20,233 nt of DNA, taken from contig CAXHCA010000129.1 of the NCBI GenBank assembly GCA_964015035.1, forward strand, positions 1 to 20,233. The letters run 5' to 3'. The stretch's first letter is position 1. Each line of letters begins with the position of its first letter. Shown one piece after another: positions 1-7,321 of this stretch. Made by a program: the position numbers and the translations under genes. This stretch comes from BQJU01 sp964015035 (lineage in GTDB: Bacteria > Bacteroidota > Bacteroidia > Chitinophagales > Saprospiraceae). A model generated the notes under the pieces. It had not been told where the DNA came from. It did no database searches and saw only the letters and a list, made by a program, of their open reading frames with translations.

Positions 1-49
1 CTGAATAGCTTGCCCGAATATACTTCAGGGATTACCTCCAAACAAGCAC
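1..49 (-). repeat. MITE copy A, right-hand end only (cut by window edge)
   Basis: These bases are the exact reverse complement of 6023-6071 and differ by three bases from the matching end of the complete copy at 8233-8406. The terminal motif ends at 49 and is followed by TCA (50-52), a triplet of the TNA type seen beside every copy. The rest of the element lies to the left of the window. It sits 15 bp downstream of the stop codon of the outer-membrane receptor gene. Confidence 0.8.
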
Positions 50-64
50 TCAAACCAGCGATTC

Positions 65-2860
65 CTATTTTACTTTAAAATTTCGCAAGTCATATTTAAC
101 GCTCAGCATGAAATATTGCTGCAAGACATTGGTCTGCACATCTTCGACATAAGTTTCGGTGATGTTGCGCGACAAGCTGGTGTTTTGGTTCAGCAGGTCA
201 AATACAGATAGGCTGACTTCCCCCCTGTCATTTTTCAGGAATTTCTTGCCAATACTCATATTCCACAACCAGTAGTGCTGATCCAATCCGGCGGAAAGTC
301 CATTGTAAAACTGGTGGGTCAGGTTGGACCGAAAGACGAAGTTTTTGCCAAAAATGAAATTGACATTCAGGCGAGTGCGCTGGTTGAAATAATCAGAATT
401 TTGTACCTGATTGAGTGAATTGTTCACCGTGCTGAAGCTGGAGCGGGAAGAGAGGGTGAAATCAATCCGATCACTGATGTTACTGCCAAGTGTTAATCCC
501 AGTCCGGTCGTCACATTTTCGGCGTAGTTCACTTCTTCATTGATCAGGCCAGGGCTACGGGTATAATTGGCATTCAGGTCAATATTCAAGTTGGATTTTA
601 AAGCTTTCACAGGAAATCCATAGCTGACAAAGGTTCGGGCATTGGCATAGCCATCCAGGTTGACGTAGCGGGTCAATTGGGCACCGTTATCCACCCCATA
701 CTCCTGTAAAATCGGGAAATCGACATTGCCTAAGTAGGTGCTGTTGCCAATATAGTTTTTGGTGATACCGCCACCAAGGCCGACAAAAAAGACAGAAGAT
801 GTTTCGGTGTTGGTTTTGGAATACCGGCCAAAAATTTGATGCTGGTATGCTTGCACCAGATTTGGATTACCGATTTTTAATTGCAACGGATTGCTGTTGT
901 CGAGTACATTTTGCAATTGCTCAATGTTCGGTAATTGGGTATTGGTGCGGTAATTGAAGCGTAGGTTTTCAGTTTTTGAAAACTGATAACGCAACATGGC
1001 AGAAGGCAAAATGCTGTAAAAATCGTGTTGTACCTCATCATTATAAGGAAACGTCTGTTCGTTGAGCAATCTGGCCCATTGGGCATTAGCCCGCACATTT
1101 AAACGCAATTCACCCTTGCGGTAGTTGTACCCACCGCCTGCTTGTTGCGTGATGTAGTCATTTGAAAATACGTTGCTCAAATCCGTGTTGAGCAGGTCAA
1201 AATCGGTGGTCTCTTCATTAAAATCAAACGTTTCTTTATCACTTTCTTCACGTTGATAGGAGGCACGATAGTTGAGCATCAGCATGCCGTTTTCGGCAAT
1301 GGGCTCCGTATACTGGATATTGGCCGAAGCATTCCAGTTGAGCTGGTCCAGGTTGGCGTATTGGTTCAGGGTGTCGGATAAGCCACTTCCATCGGAGAAC
1401 AGGTTTTCGGAAAAGAGGTAGCTGTCTCCTTTCTTTGGCGCATAGCCCGATGAAATATTCACGGAAAGGGTGCGCCGGTCAACTGCAAATTTGTGGCGCC
1501 AAAGCAGGTTGTTGTCAAAGTTCAGAGCCGTCAAATCTGCCCGATAATCGTTTTGGGTTTGTCCGGAAAGGATGGACCCCTCCATGGTCTGCCCCAATAG
1601 TGTTGATAGTCCGTCATTGCCCTGCCAGCTGGCTTGGGGCCGCCACAGGATGGAGTTGTTATCATCTATCTTGTATTCCAGGCGGGCATTAAAACGGTGG
1701 TTTGTATTGGAGCTTTCCGTCAGGCTTTCTTCATTGTATTGACTTAAAAAATCTTCTGTATCGACAAACTGACGCGCCAGAACTTGTTCGGAGGTATTGT
1801 CGCTGCGATTAAAGAAGTAGCTGGCAGATACTTCCACTTTTTCGCCCCATTTATCGGTGAAATTGATGCCAAGTGCGTTGGTGCTGGAAATGCCCCCTTG
1901 CTGAGGCACTAAAAAGTCATTGACAGAACCTTGTCCGCCACCACGACCGCCCCGGCCGCCTCTGCCCCGGCCCCGACCACCCCGGCCACCGCCTCCGCTG
2001 GAACCTACAACCCCGAGCAAGTCTTCGGTCGAAAAATTCTGCTCGTTGATGTTGTTGGATTGACCGATAATAGAAATGCGTTGATCTCCATTGAAGATGT
2101 TGACATTGCCGCCCACTTGATAGCGGTCATCTGTACCGTAACCGGCAAAGAGCTTGCCAAACTGTCCGGCACGCATATTACTTTTGGTAATGATGTTGAT
2201 GGTCTTTGATGTTTCACCATCATCAAAACCTGTAAATTGCGACTGGTCACTCTGCTGGTCGTAGATCTGGATTTTATCAATTACTTCGGCAGGCAAATTG
2301 CGCAAAGCAGCTGTTGGATCATTGCCAAAGAAAGGCTTACCATCCACTAAAACCTGCTTTACGTCCTCACCTTGGGCCTGAACCGTACCTTGATCGACTA
2401 CCACGGTTGGCATTTTGCTAATCAGGTCTTCTGCACTGGCGTCGGGGAGTGTTTTGTAAGCTTCTGCATTAAATTGGGTGGTATCACCATTTTGAATGGC
2501 GGGGAGTATTGTCTCCGTTACCTCAATTTCTTGTAAGTCTACTCCTTCCTTTAGCTGGACATTACCCAGGTTTACAGAACTATTCTGAATAATGACCTGT
2601 TTTTCAAAATCCGTAAAACCAATGTAGGAAACGGATAATCGGTAGGTACCATTGTTTAGTCCTGCAAATTGAAAGCGCCCATCAACATCACTAATGGTGG
2701 TGCGCTGAATGTCCGAATTTCCGGCAGTCAGCATTAAGTGCGCTCCGGGAAGTGGACTTTGGTTATCCCCATCTTGGAGGATTCCTTCAATGGAGAAATT
2801 CTGGCCAAAGAGACTGATTAAGAAGAAGTTAAACAGGAATAGGACAATACTCTTTTTCAT
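65..2860 (-). CDS. Outer-membrane beta-barrel receptor, TonB-dependent-receptor-like, with CarboxypepD_reg-like N-terminus
   Basis: A 931-residue outer-membrane protein. The start chosen is the ATG at 2860, which opens directly with a signal peptide (MKKSIVLFLFNFFLISLFGQ); the open frame runs 22 codons further up, but through an intergenic hairpin. Residues about 22-105 form a CarboxypepD_reg-like domain (GAHLMLT...GLNNGTYRLSVSYIGF). About 115-270 resemble a plug (LVDGKPFFGNDP, GFDDGETSKTINIITKS), as in the Bacteroidota 'outer membrane beta-barrel' family. The remainder is barrel strands ending YFMLSVKYDLRNFKVK. A Gly/Arg-rich tract lies near residues 290-313. The ligand is unknown; no SusD partner is adjacent. 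The Spy-like gene lies 87 bp upstream on the same strand, and a divergent LytS/LytTR pair follows beyond it, which suggests, but does not prove, that the system senses or controls this receptor. Confidence 0.88.
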   Translation of the reverse strand: MKKSIVLFLFNFFLISLFGQNFSIEGILQDGDNQSPLPGAHLMLTAGNSDIQRTTISDVDGRFQFAGLNNGTYRLSVSYIGFTDFEKQVIIQNSSVNLGNVQLKEGVDLQEIEVTETILPAIQNGDTTQFNAEAYKTLPDASAEDLISKMPTVVVDQGTVQAQGEDVKQVLVDGKPFFGNDPTAALRNLPAEVIDKIQIYDQQSDQSQFTGFDDGETSKTINIITKSNMRAGQFGKLFAGYGTDDRYQVGGNVNIFNGDQRISIIGQSNNINEQNFSTEDLLGVVGSSGGGGRGGRGRGRGGRGGRGGGQGSVNDFLVPQQGGISSTNALGINFTDKWGEKVEVSASYFFNRSDNTSEQVLARQFVDTEDFLSQYNEESLTESSNTNHRFNARLEYKIDDNNSILWRPQASWQGNDGLSTLLGQTMEGSILSGQTQNDYRADLTALNFDNNLLWRHKFAVDRRTLSVNISSGYAPKKGDSYLFSENLFSDGSGLSDTLNQYANLDQLNWNASANIQYTEPIAENGMLMLNYRASYQREESDKETFDFNEETTDFDLLNTDLSNVFSNDYITQQAGGGYNYRKGELRLNVRANAQWARLLNEQTFPYNDEVQHDFYSILPSAMLRYQFSKTENLRFNYRTNTQLPNIEQLQNVLDNSNPLQLKIGNPNLVQAYQHQIFGRYSKTNTETSSVFFVGLGGGITKNYIGNSTYLGNVDFPILQEYGVDNGAQLTRYVNLDGYANARTFVSYGFPVKALKSNLNIDLNANYTRSPGLINEEVNYAENVTTGLGLTLGSNISDRIDFTLSSRSSFSTVNNSLNQVQNSDYFNQRTRLNVNFIFGKNFVFRSNLTHQFYNGLSAGLDQHYWLWNMSIGKKFLKNDRGEVSLSVFDLLNQNTSLSRNITETYVEDVQTNVLQQYFMLSVKYDLRNFKVK

Positions 2861-2898
2861 AACTAGGAGATAATGAGGGAATGATACAATAGGTGAAT

Positions 2899-2935
2899 GC
2901 GGGAATATTACCATTGAAGATGGCAATATTCCCGC
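2899..2935. terminator. Strong hairpin between the Spy-like and receptor genes
   Basis: GCGGGAATATT (2899-2909) pairs perfectly with AATATTCCCGC (2925-2935). One mismatch further in, CCAT and ATGG pair as well, leaving a 5-base loop. It lies 12 bp after the stop of the Spy-like gene and about 40 bp before the receptor start. Neither strand has a T-run after it, so it is not a textbook intrinsic terminator. It could be an attenuator, an mRNA-stability element that uncouples the two genes, or a protein-binding palindrome. Confidence 0.5.
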
Positions 2936-2947
2936 CAGTATTAGCGC

Positions 2948-3370
2948 TTATTTAGAGTCGTCTGCTCCTTTTTTACTCTGCTTTCTTGCTTTTTTACCTT
3001 GCTTACCTTGCTTTTTTCCTTTGTTTTCCTGCATTTGGGTGTATTTCTCAAATTGTTCTTGAGTCAATACTCCTTGCAACGCTTCATTTTTGCTATTCTG
3101 CAGTTCTTGTCTGCTGGCCTTCATGGCTTCCCGGTCACCTTGTAGTTCAGCGCGAGCGGCTTGTGATTTTTGTGCAAATTCCAGATTGATGGCTTTTATT
3201 TTGGCCGCTTGTTGGTCATCAAGGCTAAGGCTCTTGACCATGTGGGCCGTTTGCTTTTCTGCCATTTGTTCGGGATCTTGGGCTGTGTTGCCTCTTTGCT
3301 GCGCCATTAGGCTGCTGACACTTACGGTAAAAACAAACGCGGTTAATAGAACACTCCAATTGATTTTCAT
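2948..3370 (-). CDS. Spy/DUF4890-like periplasmic protein
   Basis: A 140-residue exported protein. The ATG at 3370 opens directly into a signal peptide (MKINWSVLLTAFVFTVSVSSLMAQ); the upstream extension of the frame reads through MITE copy B and is not credible. The mature part is a charged helix with two LTxxQ-like motifs, LSLDDQQ (about 48-54) and LTQEQFEKY (about 102-110), typical of the Spy/CpxP fold and of Bacteroidota DUF4890 proteins. Spy-type proteins act in the periplasm as chaperones or stress sensors; that role is inferred from the family. The last 25 residues are Lys/Gly-rich (GKKQGKQGKKARKQSKKG). It is the first gene of a probable pair with the receptor. Only about 28 bp separate its start from the MITE, so its promoter lies within or beyond the element. 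Confidence 0.78.
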   Translation of the reverse strand: MKINWSVLLTAFVFTVSVSSLMAQQRGNTAQDPEQMAEKQTAHMVKSLSLDDQQAAKIKAINLEFAQKSQAARAELQGDREAMKASRQELQNSKNEALQGVLTQEQFEKYTQMQENKGKKQGKQGKKARKQSKKGADDSK

Positions 3371-3400
3371 TGTATTAATTTTGAATGGTTGTGGAAATAA

Positions 3401-3509
3401 GTGCATGTTTGGAGGAGGTGCTTTGAGCACTACGGACGAAAAAATAGCCGAAGTGAGGTTCCAAAATCCCGGTTTTACCGGAACTGAATGACTTCCTCCA
3501 AACATGCAC
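3401..3509. mobile_element. MITE copy B (109 bp, complete, TAA duplication)
   Basis: The ends are perfect inverted repeats of at least 16 bp (3401-3416 against 3494-3509, GTGCATGTTTGGAGGA). TAA occurs directly outside both ends (3398-3400 and 3510-3512), consistent with a 3-bp target duplication. The interior has no coding capacity. A block with GGACGAAAAAATAGCC matches the reverse complement of the interior of the copy at 8233-8406, so B is an internally deleted relative. It also carries a small palindrome, CCGGTTTTACCGG. It lies between two divergent promoters. Confidence 0.85.
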
Positions 3510-3686
3510 TAAGTACAAGGCAAAGGTGCAGGCGTTGCAAAGAACATCAAAGGATATTCAATGAAGTCGCCATAAAACTCAATGAAAATGGGTTTTATCC
3601 ATATCAAAATGCAGGGCCATTTTTTAGCCGTTTTATTGATAAAAGGGCAGTGATTAAGGAGAAGATATGAGCTTTGGTTGACAAAA

Positions 3687-3718
3687 CTTGCTGTTATTCT
3701 GAGAATTACGGACTTTTG
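3687..3718 (+). promoter_or_regulatory. Candidate promoter of the LytS-type kinase gene
   Basis: CTTG (3687-3690), a 20-bp spacer, then GACTTTTG (3711-3718), against the Bacteroidota consensus TTTG-N19-21-TAnnTTTG. Each box has one mismatch. Only 4 bp separate the -7 box from the ATG at 3723, so a transcript from here would have almost no leader. It is a pattern match only. Confidence 0.35.
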
Positions 3719-3722
3719 GCGT

Positions 3723-4778
3723 ATGATGATCATTAACAGATACCGGATTTTAGGGCAGGTGCTTTTTTGGAGTATCCTCTGGTTTATGGTTCCCTTTATT
3801 TTAGGAAACGGATGGGATCGTTCGATCACTTTCTTAGAAAGAGAACTGGTATCCACGGTGGCCATTGCACTATTGGTGTTCATTAATCTGAAGTGGCTTT
3901 TACCTGGGCTCTATTTTCAAAAAAAGCAGTTGCTGTTCGTTTTAATTGGCATAGGTTTGGTTATTGGACTGGCCTTTGTGGTGTTTTATTTCAATAAAAT
4001 GGGGCTGTTCAATTCGGCGGAAGCGGTCAATCGAATGGGCAACCGCAATCGCGCGGGGAATGCTCGTAAATTTGCCGGTCTAAAATGGATAGGCCGGTTT
4101 ATGCCGTTGTTGGCCTCCTTTATTGGCAGCACGTTGTTTGAGATTGCGGCTTACGCCAATAAAAAAGAGACGGAGGCAGTGGCTTTACAAAAGGAGAAAT
4201 TAGAAACAGAAGTCAAGTTTTTGAAGTCACAGATCAATCCGCACTTCCTGTTTAATGCCTTAAACAATATCTATACACTCTCGGTGATTAAATCTGATGC
4301 AGCTCCCGATAATTTGCTGCGGTTATCTGATATGCTGCGGTATGTACTCTACGATTGCAAGGCAGAGAAAGTCCCCCTGCAGCGGGAAATCGATTACATT
4401 CGTAACTTCATCAATCTCAAGCTGTTGAAAGATAGTCAAGGCATGAATGTTACGGCTGATTTGGATGAAAGTCGGCCCCATTTAATGGTGGCCCCCATGC
4501 TTTTTATTCCATTTATTGAGAACGCCTTCAAACACAGCAAAGTGGAAGATTTGAAAAAAGGGTGGATCAAAATGGAGTTGAAAACCAGGCCCAATGAGAT
4601 TCACTTATTGGTACAAAACAGTATTCCGGCCAATGTGTTTACCAAAGACCAGGAAGGGGGGATTGGTTTGGAAAATGTAAAACGGCAACTACAATTGTTG
4701 TATCCCAATCAACACGAATTGACGATCCGGGCCACCGATGAAAAATATGAGGTTTCTCTGAAATTACATTTATCATGA
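3723..4778 (+). CDS. LytS/YehU-type membrane sensor histidine kinase
   Basis: A 351-residue sensor kinase of the His_kinase (PF06580) type. The start is set at the first ATG of the MMIINRYRIL stretch; an ATG three bases later and an upstream extension are less likely or equivalent. Four hydrophobic segments at about 9-27, 42-62, 68-91 and 121-145 make a membrane anchor. They are followed by a short coiled stretch and the phosphoacceptor motif SQINPHFLFNALNN, with the His near residue 174. The ATPase part has an N box (PFIENAFKHS) and a glycine box (GGIGLENVKRQL). It should phosphorylate the LytTR regulator whose gene overlaps its stop by 4 bp (ATGA). The signal is unknown; there is no extracellular sensor domain. 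The stretch between segments 3 and 4 is Asn/Arg-rich. Confidence 0.9.
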   Translation: MMIINRYRILGQVLFWSILWFMVPFILGNGWDRSITFLERELVSTVAIALLVFINLKWLLPGLYFQKKQLLFVLIGIGLVIGLAFVVFYFNKMGLFNSAEAVNRMGNRNRAGNARKFAGLKWIGRFMPLLASFIGSTLFEIAAYANKKETEAVALQKEKLETEVKFLKSQINPHFLFNALNNIYTLSVIKSDAAPDNLLRLSDMLRYVLYDCKAEKVPLQREIDYIRNFINLKLLKDSQGMNVTADLDESRPHLMVAPMLFIPFIENAFKHSKVEDLKKGWIKMELKTRPNEIHLLVQNSIPANVFTKDQEGGIGLENVKRQLQLLYPNQHELTIRATDEKYEVSLKLHLS

Positions 4779-5497
4779 ATGCAATACGTTGCCTTATCGT
4801 AGAGGATGAAGAATTGGCCCGCACGCTATTGGAGAATTACATCAGCCGATTGCCCAATTTGGCATTGGTGGGCAAGTGTAAAAACCCATTGGAAGCCATT
4901 CAGGTACTAGGAGAACAGTCGGTTGATTTACTTTTCCTGGATATTCAGATGCCGGAACTAACCGGCATTGAGTTTTTAAAGACGCTTTCGCAAAAACCAC
5001 TTGTCATTTTCACGACCGCCTATTCTCAGTATGCCTTGGAAGGGTATAGCCTGGATGTGGTTGATTATTTGTTGAAACCCTTTAGTTTTGAACGCTTTGT
5101 GCAAGCGGTAAATAAGGCTGGTGAGCTCCATCGTTTGCGGCAGCAGGATAGCCTCTTTGTACCTTCCACTCCGAAGCAGGAGTTGCCGGATAAGGATTTT
5201 GTACTAGTCAAATCAGAGCACAAGATTCATCGACTGGCCTTTAGTGACATCCTGTATATCCAGAGTATGCGGGAATATGTGGCATATCACACCACAAGTG
5301 GACGCATTTTATCGCTGGGCTCGCTAAAAGCATTGGAAGTAGAGTTACCCGACCATTTATTCATGCGGGTTCACAAATCTTACATTGTATCTAAGTCTAA
5401 AGTGGCTACCCTAGAGGGCAATATGGTACATATTGGCAAGGAAAAGATTCCGATTGGCGCCAACTACAAAGAGCGGGTCTTGGAGGAATTGTTTTAA
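4775..5497 (+). CDS. LytTR-family response regulator
   Basis: A 240-residue transcription factor. The receiver domain (about 1-120) has the acidic pair E10-D11, the phosphoacceptor D56 in LLFLDIQMP, the T/A switch region (IFTTAYSQYA) and the conserved Lys in DYLLKPF. The LytTR DNA-binding domain occupies about 140-240 (FVLVKSEHKIHRL...MRVHKSYIVSKSKV...IPIGANYKERV). Its start codon overlaps the kinase stop, so the two are translationally coupled. Likely targets are its own promoter region and the divergent Spy-like/receptor genes; I could not identify a convincing LytTR direct repeat. Its 3' end overlaps by 4 bp a minus-strand gene remnant (5494-5613). Confidence 0.92.
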   Translation: MNAIRCLIVEDEELARTLLENYISRLPNLALVGKCKNPLEAIQVLGEQSVDLLFLDIQMPELTGIEFLKTLSQKPLVIFTTAYSQYALEGYSLDVVDYLLKPFSFERFVQAVNKAGELHRLRQQDSLFVPSTPKQELPDKDFVLVKSEHKIHRLAFSDILYIQSMREYVAYHTTSGRILSLGSLKALEVELPDHLFMRVHKSYIVSKSKVATLEGNMVHIGKEKIPIGANYKERVLEELF

Positions 5498-5613
5498 AAA
5501 TACCTATTAAAACTGAGCGCATGTTGGGTCGAAGTTTGCAAACTCGAACGATCAGGGGGGCGCTGTGACAATTCCTGTTTCAATTCTCTGGCAGTAGCCG
5601 CTTTCATGGTCAT
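5494..5613 (-). pseudogene. Truncated remnant of a small conserved Bacteroidota gene
   Basis: The frame begins ATG at 5613 and encodes 39 residues. The first part, MKAATARELKQELSQR (from the second Met), resembles the N-terminus of a roughly 150-residue Bacteroidota protein I know as '...RELKEELSxKSPxELLELCLRL...'; after about residue 20 the similarity stops and the frame ends at 5494. A perfect TAnnTTTG box (TAATTTTG, 5640-5633 on the minus strand) lies about 20 bp upstream of the ATG, as though the promoter and 5' end survive without the rest of the gene. The family assignment is from memory and the match is short. Confidence 0.42.
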
Positions 5614-5763
5614 ATTACATGTTGGTAGAAGACAAAATTACGGGTTTGTCAGGAATCGGGCGCGCTTGGAAAAGAGGGTGGAATTTCAGATATTAGCAAT
5701 AGAAACTTTGGCAAAAATCAACAGATTTAGACTCCTTAGCTACGTTTTCTACTGATCATACAT

Positions 5764-5798
5764 CCAAATTTAGCTTTAAAAAAATACGCTAAATTTGG
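5764..5798. repeat. Perfect 11-bp inverted repeat (hairpin)
   Basis: CCAAATTTAGC (5764-5774) and GCTAAATTTGG (5788-5798) are exact inverted copies with a 13-base A-rich loop. No T-run follows on either strand. It could be a protein-binding palindrome or a leftover end of a mobile element. Confidence 0.6.
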
Positions 5799-5884
5799 AG
5801 CATAATATGAAAACTCAATACAACATCGCGCTATTGGCCAATATCCGCCTGAGGGCGAATACTTCCAGTAGATTACTGTTAGAG

Positions 5885-5972
5885 TGTGAGAAAACTGAGC
5901 TAATTCTTGGATAGGTATCCGAAAAAAATGCTTCTGTTTAAATCGGAGGACTAATATTTGAGTTTTCTCACA
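5885..5972. repeat. Inverted repeat pair, 12-bp arms, 88 bp overall
   Basis: TGTGAGAAAACT (5885-5896) recurs inverted as AGTTTTCTCACA (5961-5972). The interior is non-coding. The ends differ from the GTGCATGTTTGGAGG family and I see no clear target duplication, so it may be a second, unrelated miniature element or a chance pair. Confidence 0.45.
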
Positions 5973-6022
5973 GACTGCCGTTGTGCTTCATTAGGAAAAG
6001 CGCTACTTTGAACAGCTACTAA

Positions 6023-6110
6023 GTGCTTGTTTGGAGGTAATCCCTGAAGTATATTCGGGCAAGCTATTCAGGCTGCAAATCACAGGTTTTGGGTGCTCGC
6101 GAGGCTCATT
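6023..6110. mobile_element. MITE copy C, one end plus internal block (partial)
   Basis: It begins with GTGCTTGTTTGGAGG preceded by TAA (6020-6022). Its first 49 bp are identical (inverted) to 1-49, and the first 60 or so match the left end of the copy at 8233-8406. It then switches at about 6082 to a block with GCTCGCGAGGCTCATTTTT that in the 8233-8406 copy lies in the opposite orientation. The second inverted end is missing: the block runs to within a few bases of the sugar-kinase stop codon. The right boundary is approximate. Confidence 0.72.
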
Positions 6111-6112
6111 TT

Positions 6113-7192
6113 TCAAAGCGAAACAACGCTATTGATGATTTGATCTAGTGCCGGTCGCTGTTCAATGATTTTTTGCGTTAAAGTCAATTGACTGATAGCC
6201 CTTTGCAGATTGTGTTCGGGGAAATGAATTTTATAATAAACATCTCCCATCAGGTAATCCGTCAAAAAGCGAACCCCCATGATGTACGCCATCAAAGCGC
6301 CGGAGAGACCAAGGTATTGGATTTCAATCGGATTCAATAATGAAGCCGTTTGAGAAAGATATCCTTCGGCAAATGCCCGGAAACGGGCTGAATCTATTTG
6401 TATTTTATTGAGATCTGGTTCATCTTCCGGGACGGTGGTGATGCTGGTGCGAACACCATCGCCAAAGTCATAGTGAACATAGCCTGGCATCACGGTATCC
6501 AGGTCGATGACGCAGCGTCCATTGCCTTGATGATCCAACATGACATTGTTGAACTTGGTATCGTTGTGGGTTACCCGCAAAGGAATTTCACCTTTTCCAC
6601 CAAGGTGATGAATTTGGCTCATTAGCGGTGCTTGTTGAAGGAGGTAGGTACTATACGTGCTTGCCGCAGCTTTCCGTAATGGATCCGCTTGTTCCAATGC
6701 TTGTTGGAAGCGCTCCAATCGCATCAGGACATTGTGGAAATCGGGAATGATGGGATAAAGCTCGCCGACCGGAAAATCCTGAAGCTGAGCAAGAAAGCGG
6801 CCAAAAGCCTGTCCACCTGCAAAAATTTGTTGGGTGTTTTCAGCCACCTCGTAAGTGATCAACTCATTGAGCAATAGATACATGCGCCAGTATTGCCCCT
6901 GATCATCCTGGTAAAAACAGGCTCTGTTTTTTGTTGGAATCAGTGTCAAGGATGCCAGCGGATCGTTCGGGTTTTTAGTTTTTAAATGGCTGCTAACCTT
7001 ATAAATATTTGCCATCAGCCGGTCCACCGGGGAAAACACCAAATGGTTGATTCTTTGTAGCAAATATTCAGTACCAGAAGAATGATCGGTGACCACTCGG
7101 AAGGTATCGTTGATGTGTCCATTGCCAAAAGCAGCAAAGGATTTCAATGTGCCTTTGGTATGAAATTGTTGAATAATTTGACTCAGATTCAT
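6113..7192 (-). CDS. APH-fold kinase, N-acetylhexosamine 1-kinase (NahK)-like phosphotransferase
   Basis: A 359-residue cytosolic kinase of the aminoglycoside phosphotransferase (APH/choline kinase) fold. The nucleotide loop is FGNGHINDTF (about 22-31). Further conserved parts are YLLQRINHLVF (43-53), the catalytic loop VTHNDTKFNNVML (207-219; D211 the likely base, N215 a metal ligand) and the metal-binding IDLDTVMPG (229-237), followed by YDFGDGVRT. The GHINDTF and LQRIN signatures fit the NahK-like group, which phosphorylates sugars such as N-acetylhexosamines; the true substrate cannot be read from the sequence. The ATG at 7192 is chosen because TATCTTTG (7206-7199), a perfect TAnnTTTG box, ends 6 bp upstream of it; the frame continues to 7240 but would then start above that box. 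No lacto-N-biose phosphorylase or sugar-pathway genes are adjacent. MITE copy C abuts its 3' end. Confidence 0.8.
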   Translation of the reverse strand: MNLSQIIQQFHTKGTLKSFAAFGNGHINDTFRVVTDHSSGTEYLLQRINHLVFSPVDRLMANIYKVSSHLKTKNPNDPLASLTLIPTKNRACFYQDDQGQYWRMYLLLNELITYEVAENTQQIFAGGQAFGRFLAQLQDFPVGELYPIIPDFHNVLMRLERFQQALEQADPLRKAAASTYSTYLLQQAPLMSQIHHLGGKGEIPLRVTHNDTKFNNVMLDHQGNGRCVIDLDTVMPGYVHYDFGDGVRTSITTVPEDEPDLNKIQIDSARFRAFAEGYLSQTASLLNPIEIQYLGLSGALMAYIMGVRFLTDYLMGDVYYKIHFPEHNLQRAISQLTLTQKIIEQRPALDQIINSVVSL

Positions 7193-7198
7193 GGCCGC

Positions 7199-7206
7199 CA
7201 AAGATA
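7199..7206 (-). promoter_or_regulatory. -7 box (TAnnTTTG) of the sugar-kinase gene
   Basis: On the minus strand the bases read TATCTTTG, a perfect match to the Bacteroidota -7 element. It ends 6 bp before the chosen ATG (7192), implying a leaderless or near-leaderless transcript. No good -33 TTTG is found at the usual distance, so confidence is limited. Confidence 0.35.
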
Positions 7207-7321
7207 AGAAACGTTGGATTAATAAGTATTCGGAGTTCAATAGGATAGAAACAAAAACGCAGAAAAGTAGACATTGAGCCCAAAGGAAATTTCTGATGGC
7301 TTATTAGCGAAAGCTAAGTTA

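Larger units (their letters stand above)
3371..3722. other. Divergent intergenic region holding MITE copy B
   Basis: This gap separates the minus-strand Spy/receptor pair from the plus-strand kinase/regulator pair. It contains MITE copy B (3401-3509) and a candidate kinase promoter near its right end. Between 3513 and 3686 I see no gene with coding character; the open frames there run on from the MITE or lie antisense to the kinase. Confidence 0.6.
5614..6022. other. Gene-poor intergenic region with inverted repeats
   Basis: No gene of normal length is present. The stretch contains the promoter-like box of the remnant at 5494-5613, a perfect hairpin (5764-5798), a pair of 12-bp inverted repeats (5885-5896 and 5961-5972), and the start of MITE copy C. 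A 35-codon frame at 5807-5914 begins just after the hairpin but has no recognisable features. Confidence 0.6.

Noticed and set aside
1931..2209. Plus-strand frame opposite the receptor gene (Ala/Pro/Thr-rich)
   Set aside because: It is the mirror of the Gly/Arg-rich tract in a strongly supported gene; the composition is an artefact of the repeat.
2861..2926. N-terminal extension of the outer-membrane receptor to 2926
   Set aside because: It is encoded by the intergenic hairpin, and the signal peptide starts exactly at the ATG at 2860.
3371..3505. N-terminal extension of the Spy-like protein to 3505
   Set aside because: The extra codons are MITE sequence; a clean signal peptide begins at 3370.
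3513..3686. Possible operator sites for the LytTR regulator
   Set aside because: Some GTT-containing words recur but not as a pair with the spacing and consensus expected for LytTR binding.
5807..5914. A 35-codon frame starting just after the 5764-5798 hairpin
   Set aside because: The peptide has no recognisable motif, signal or homology that I know, and its end runs into the arm of another inverted repeat. Its length is within chance expectation.
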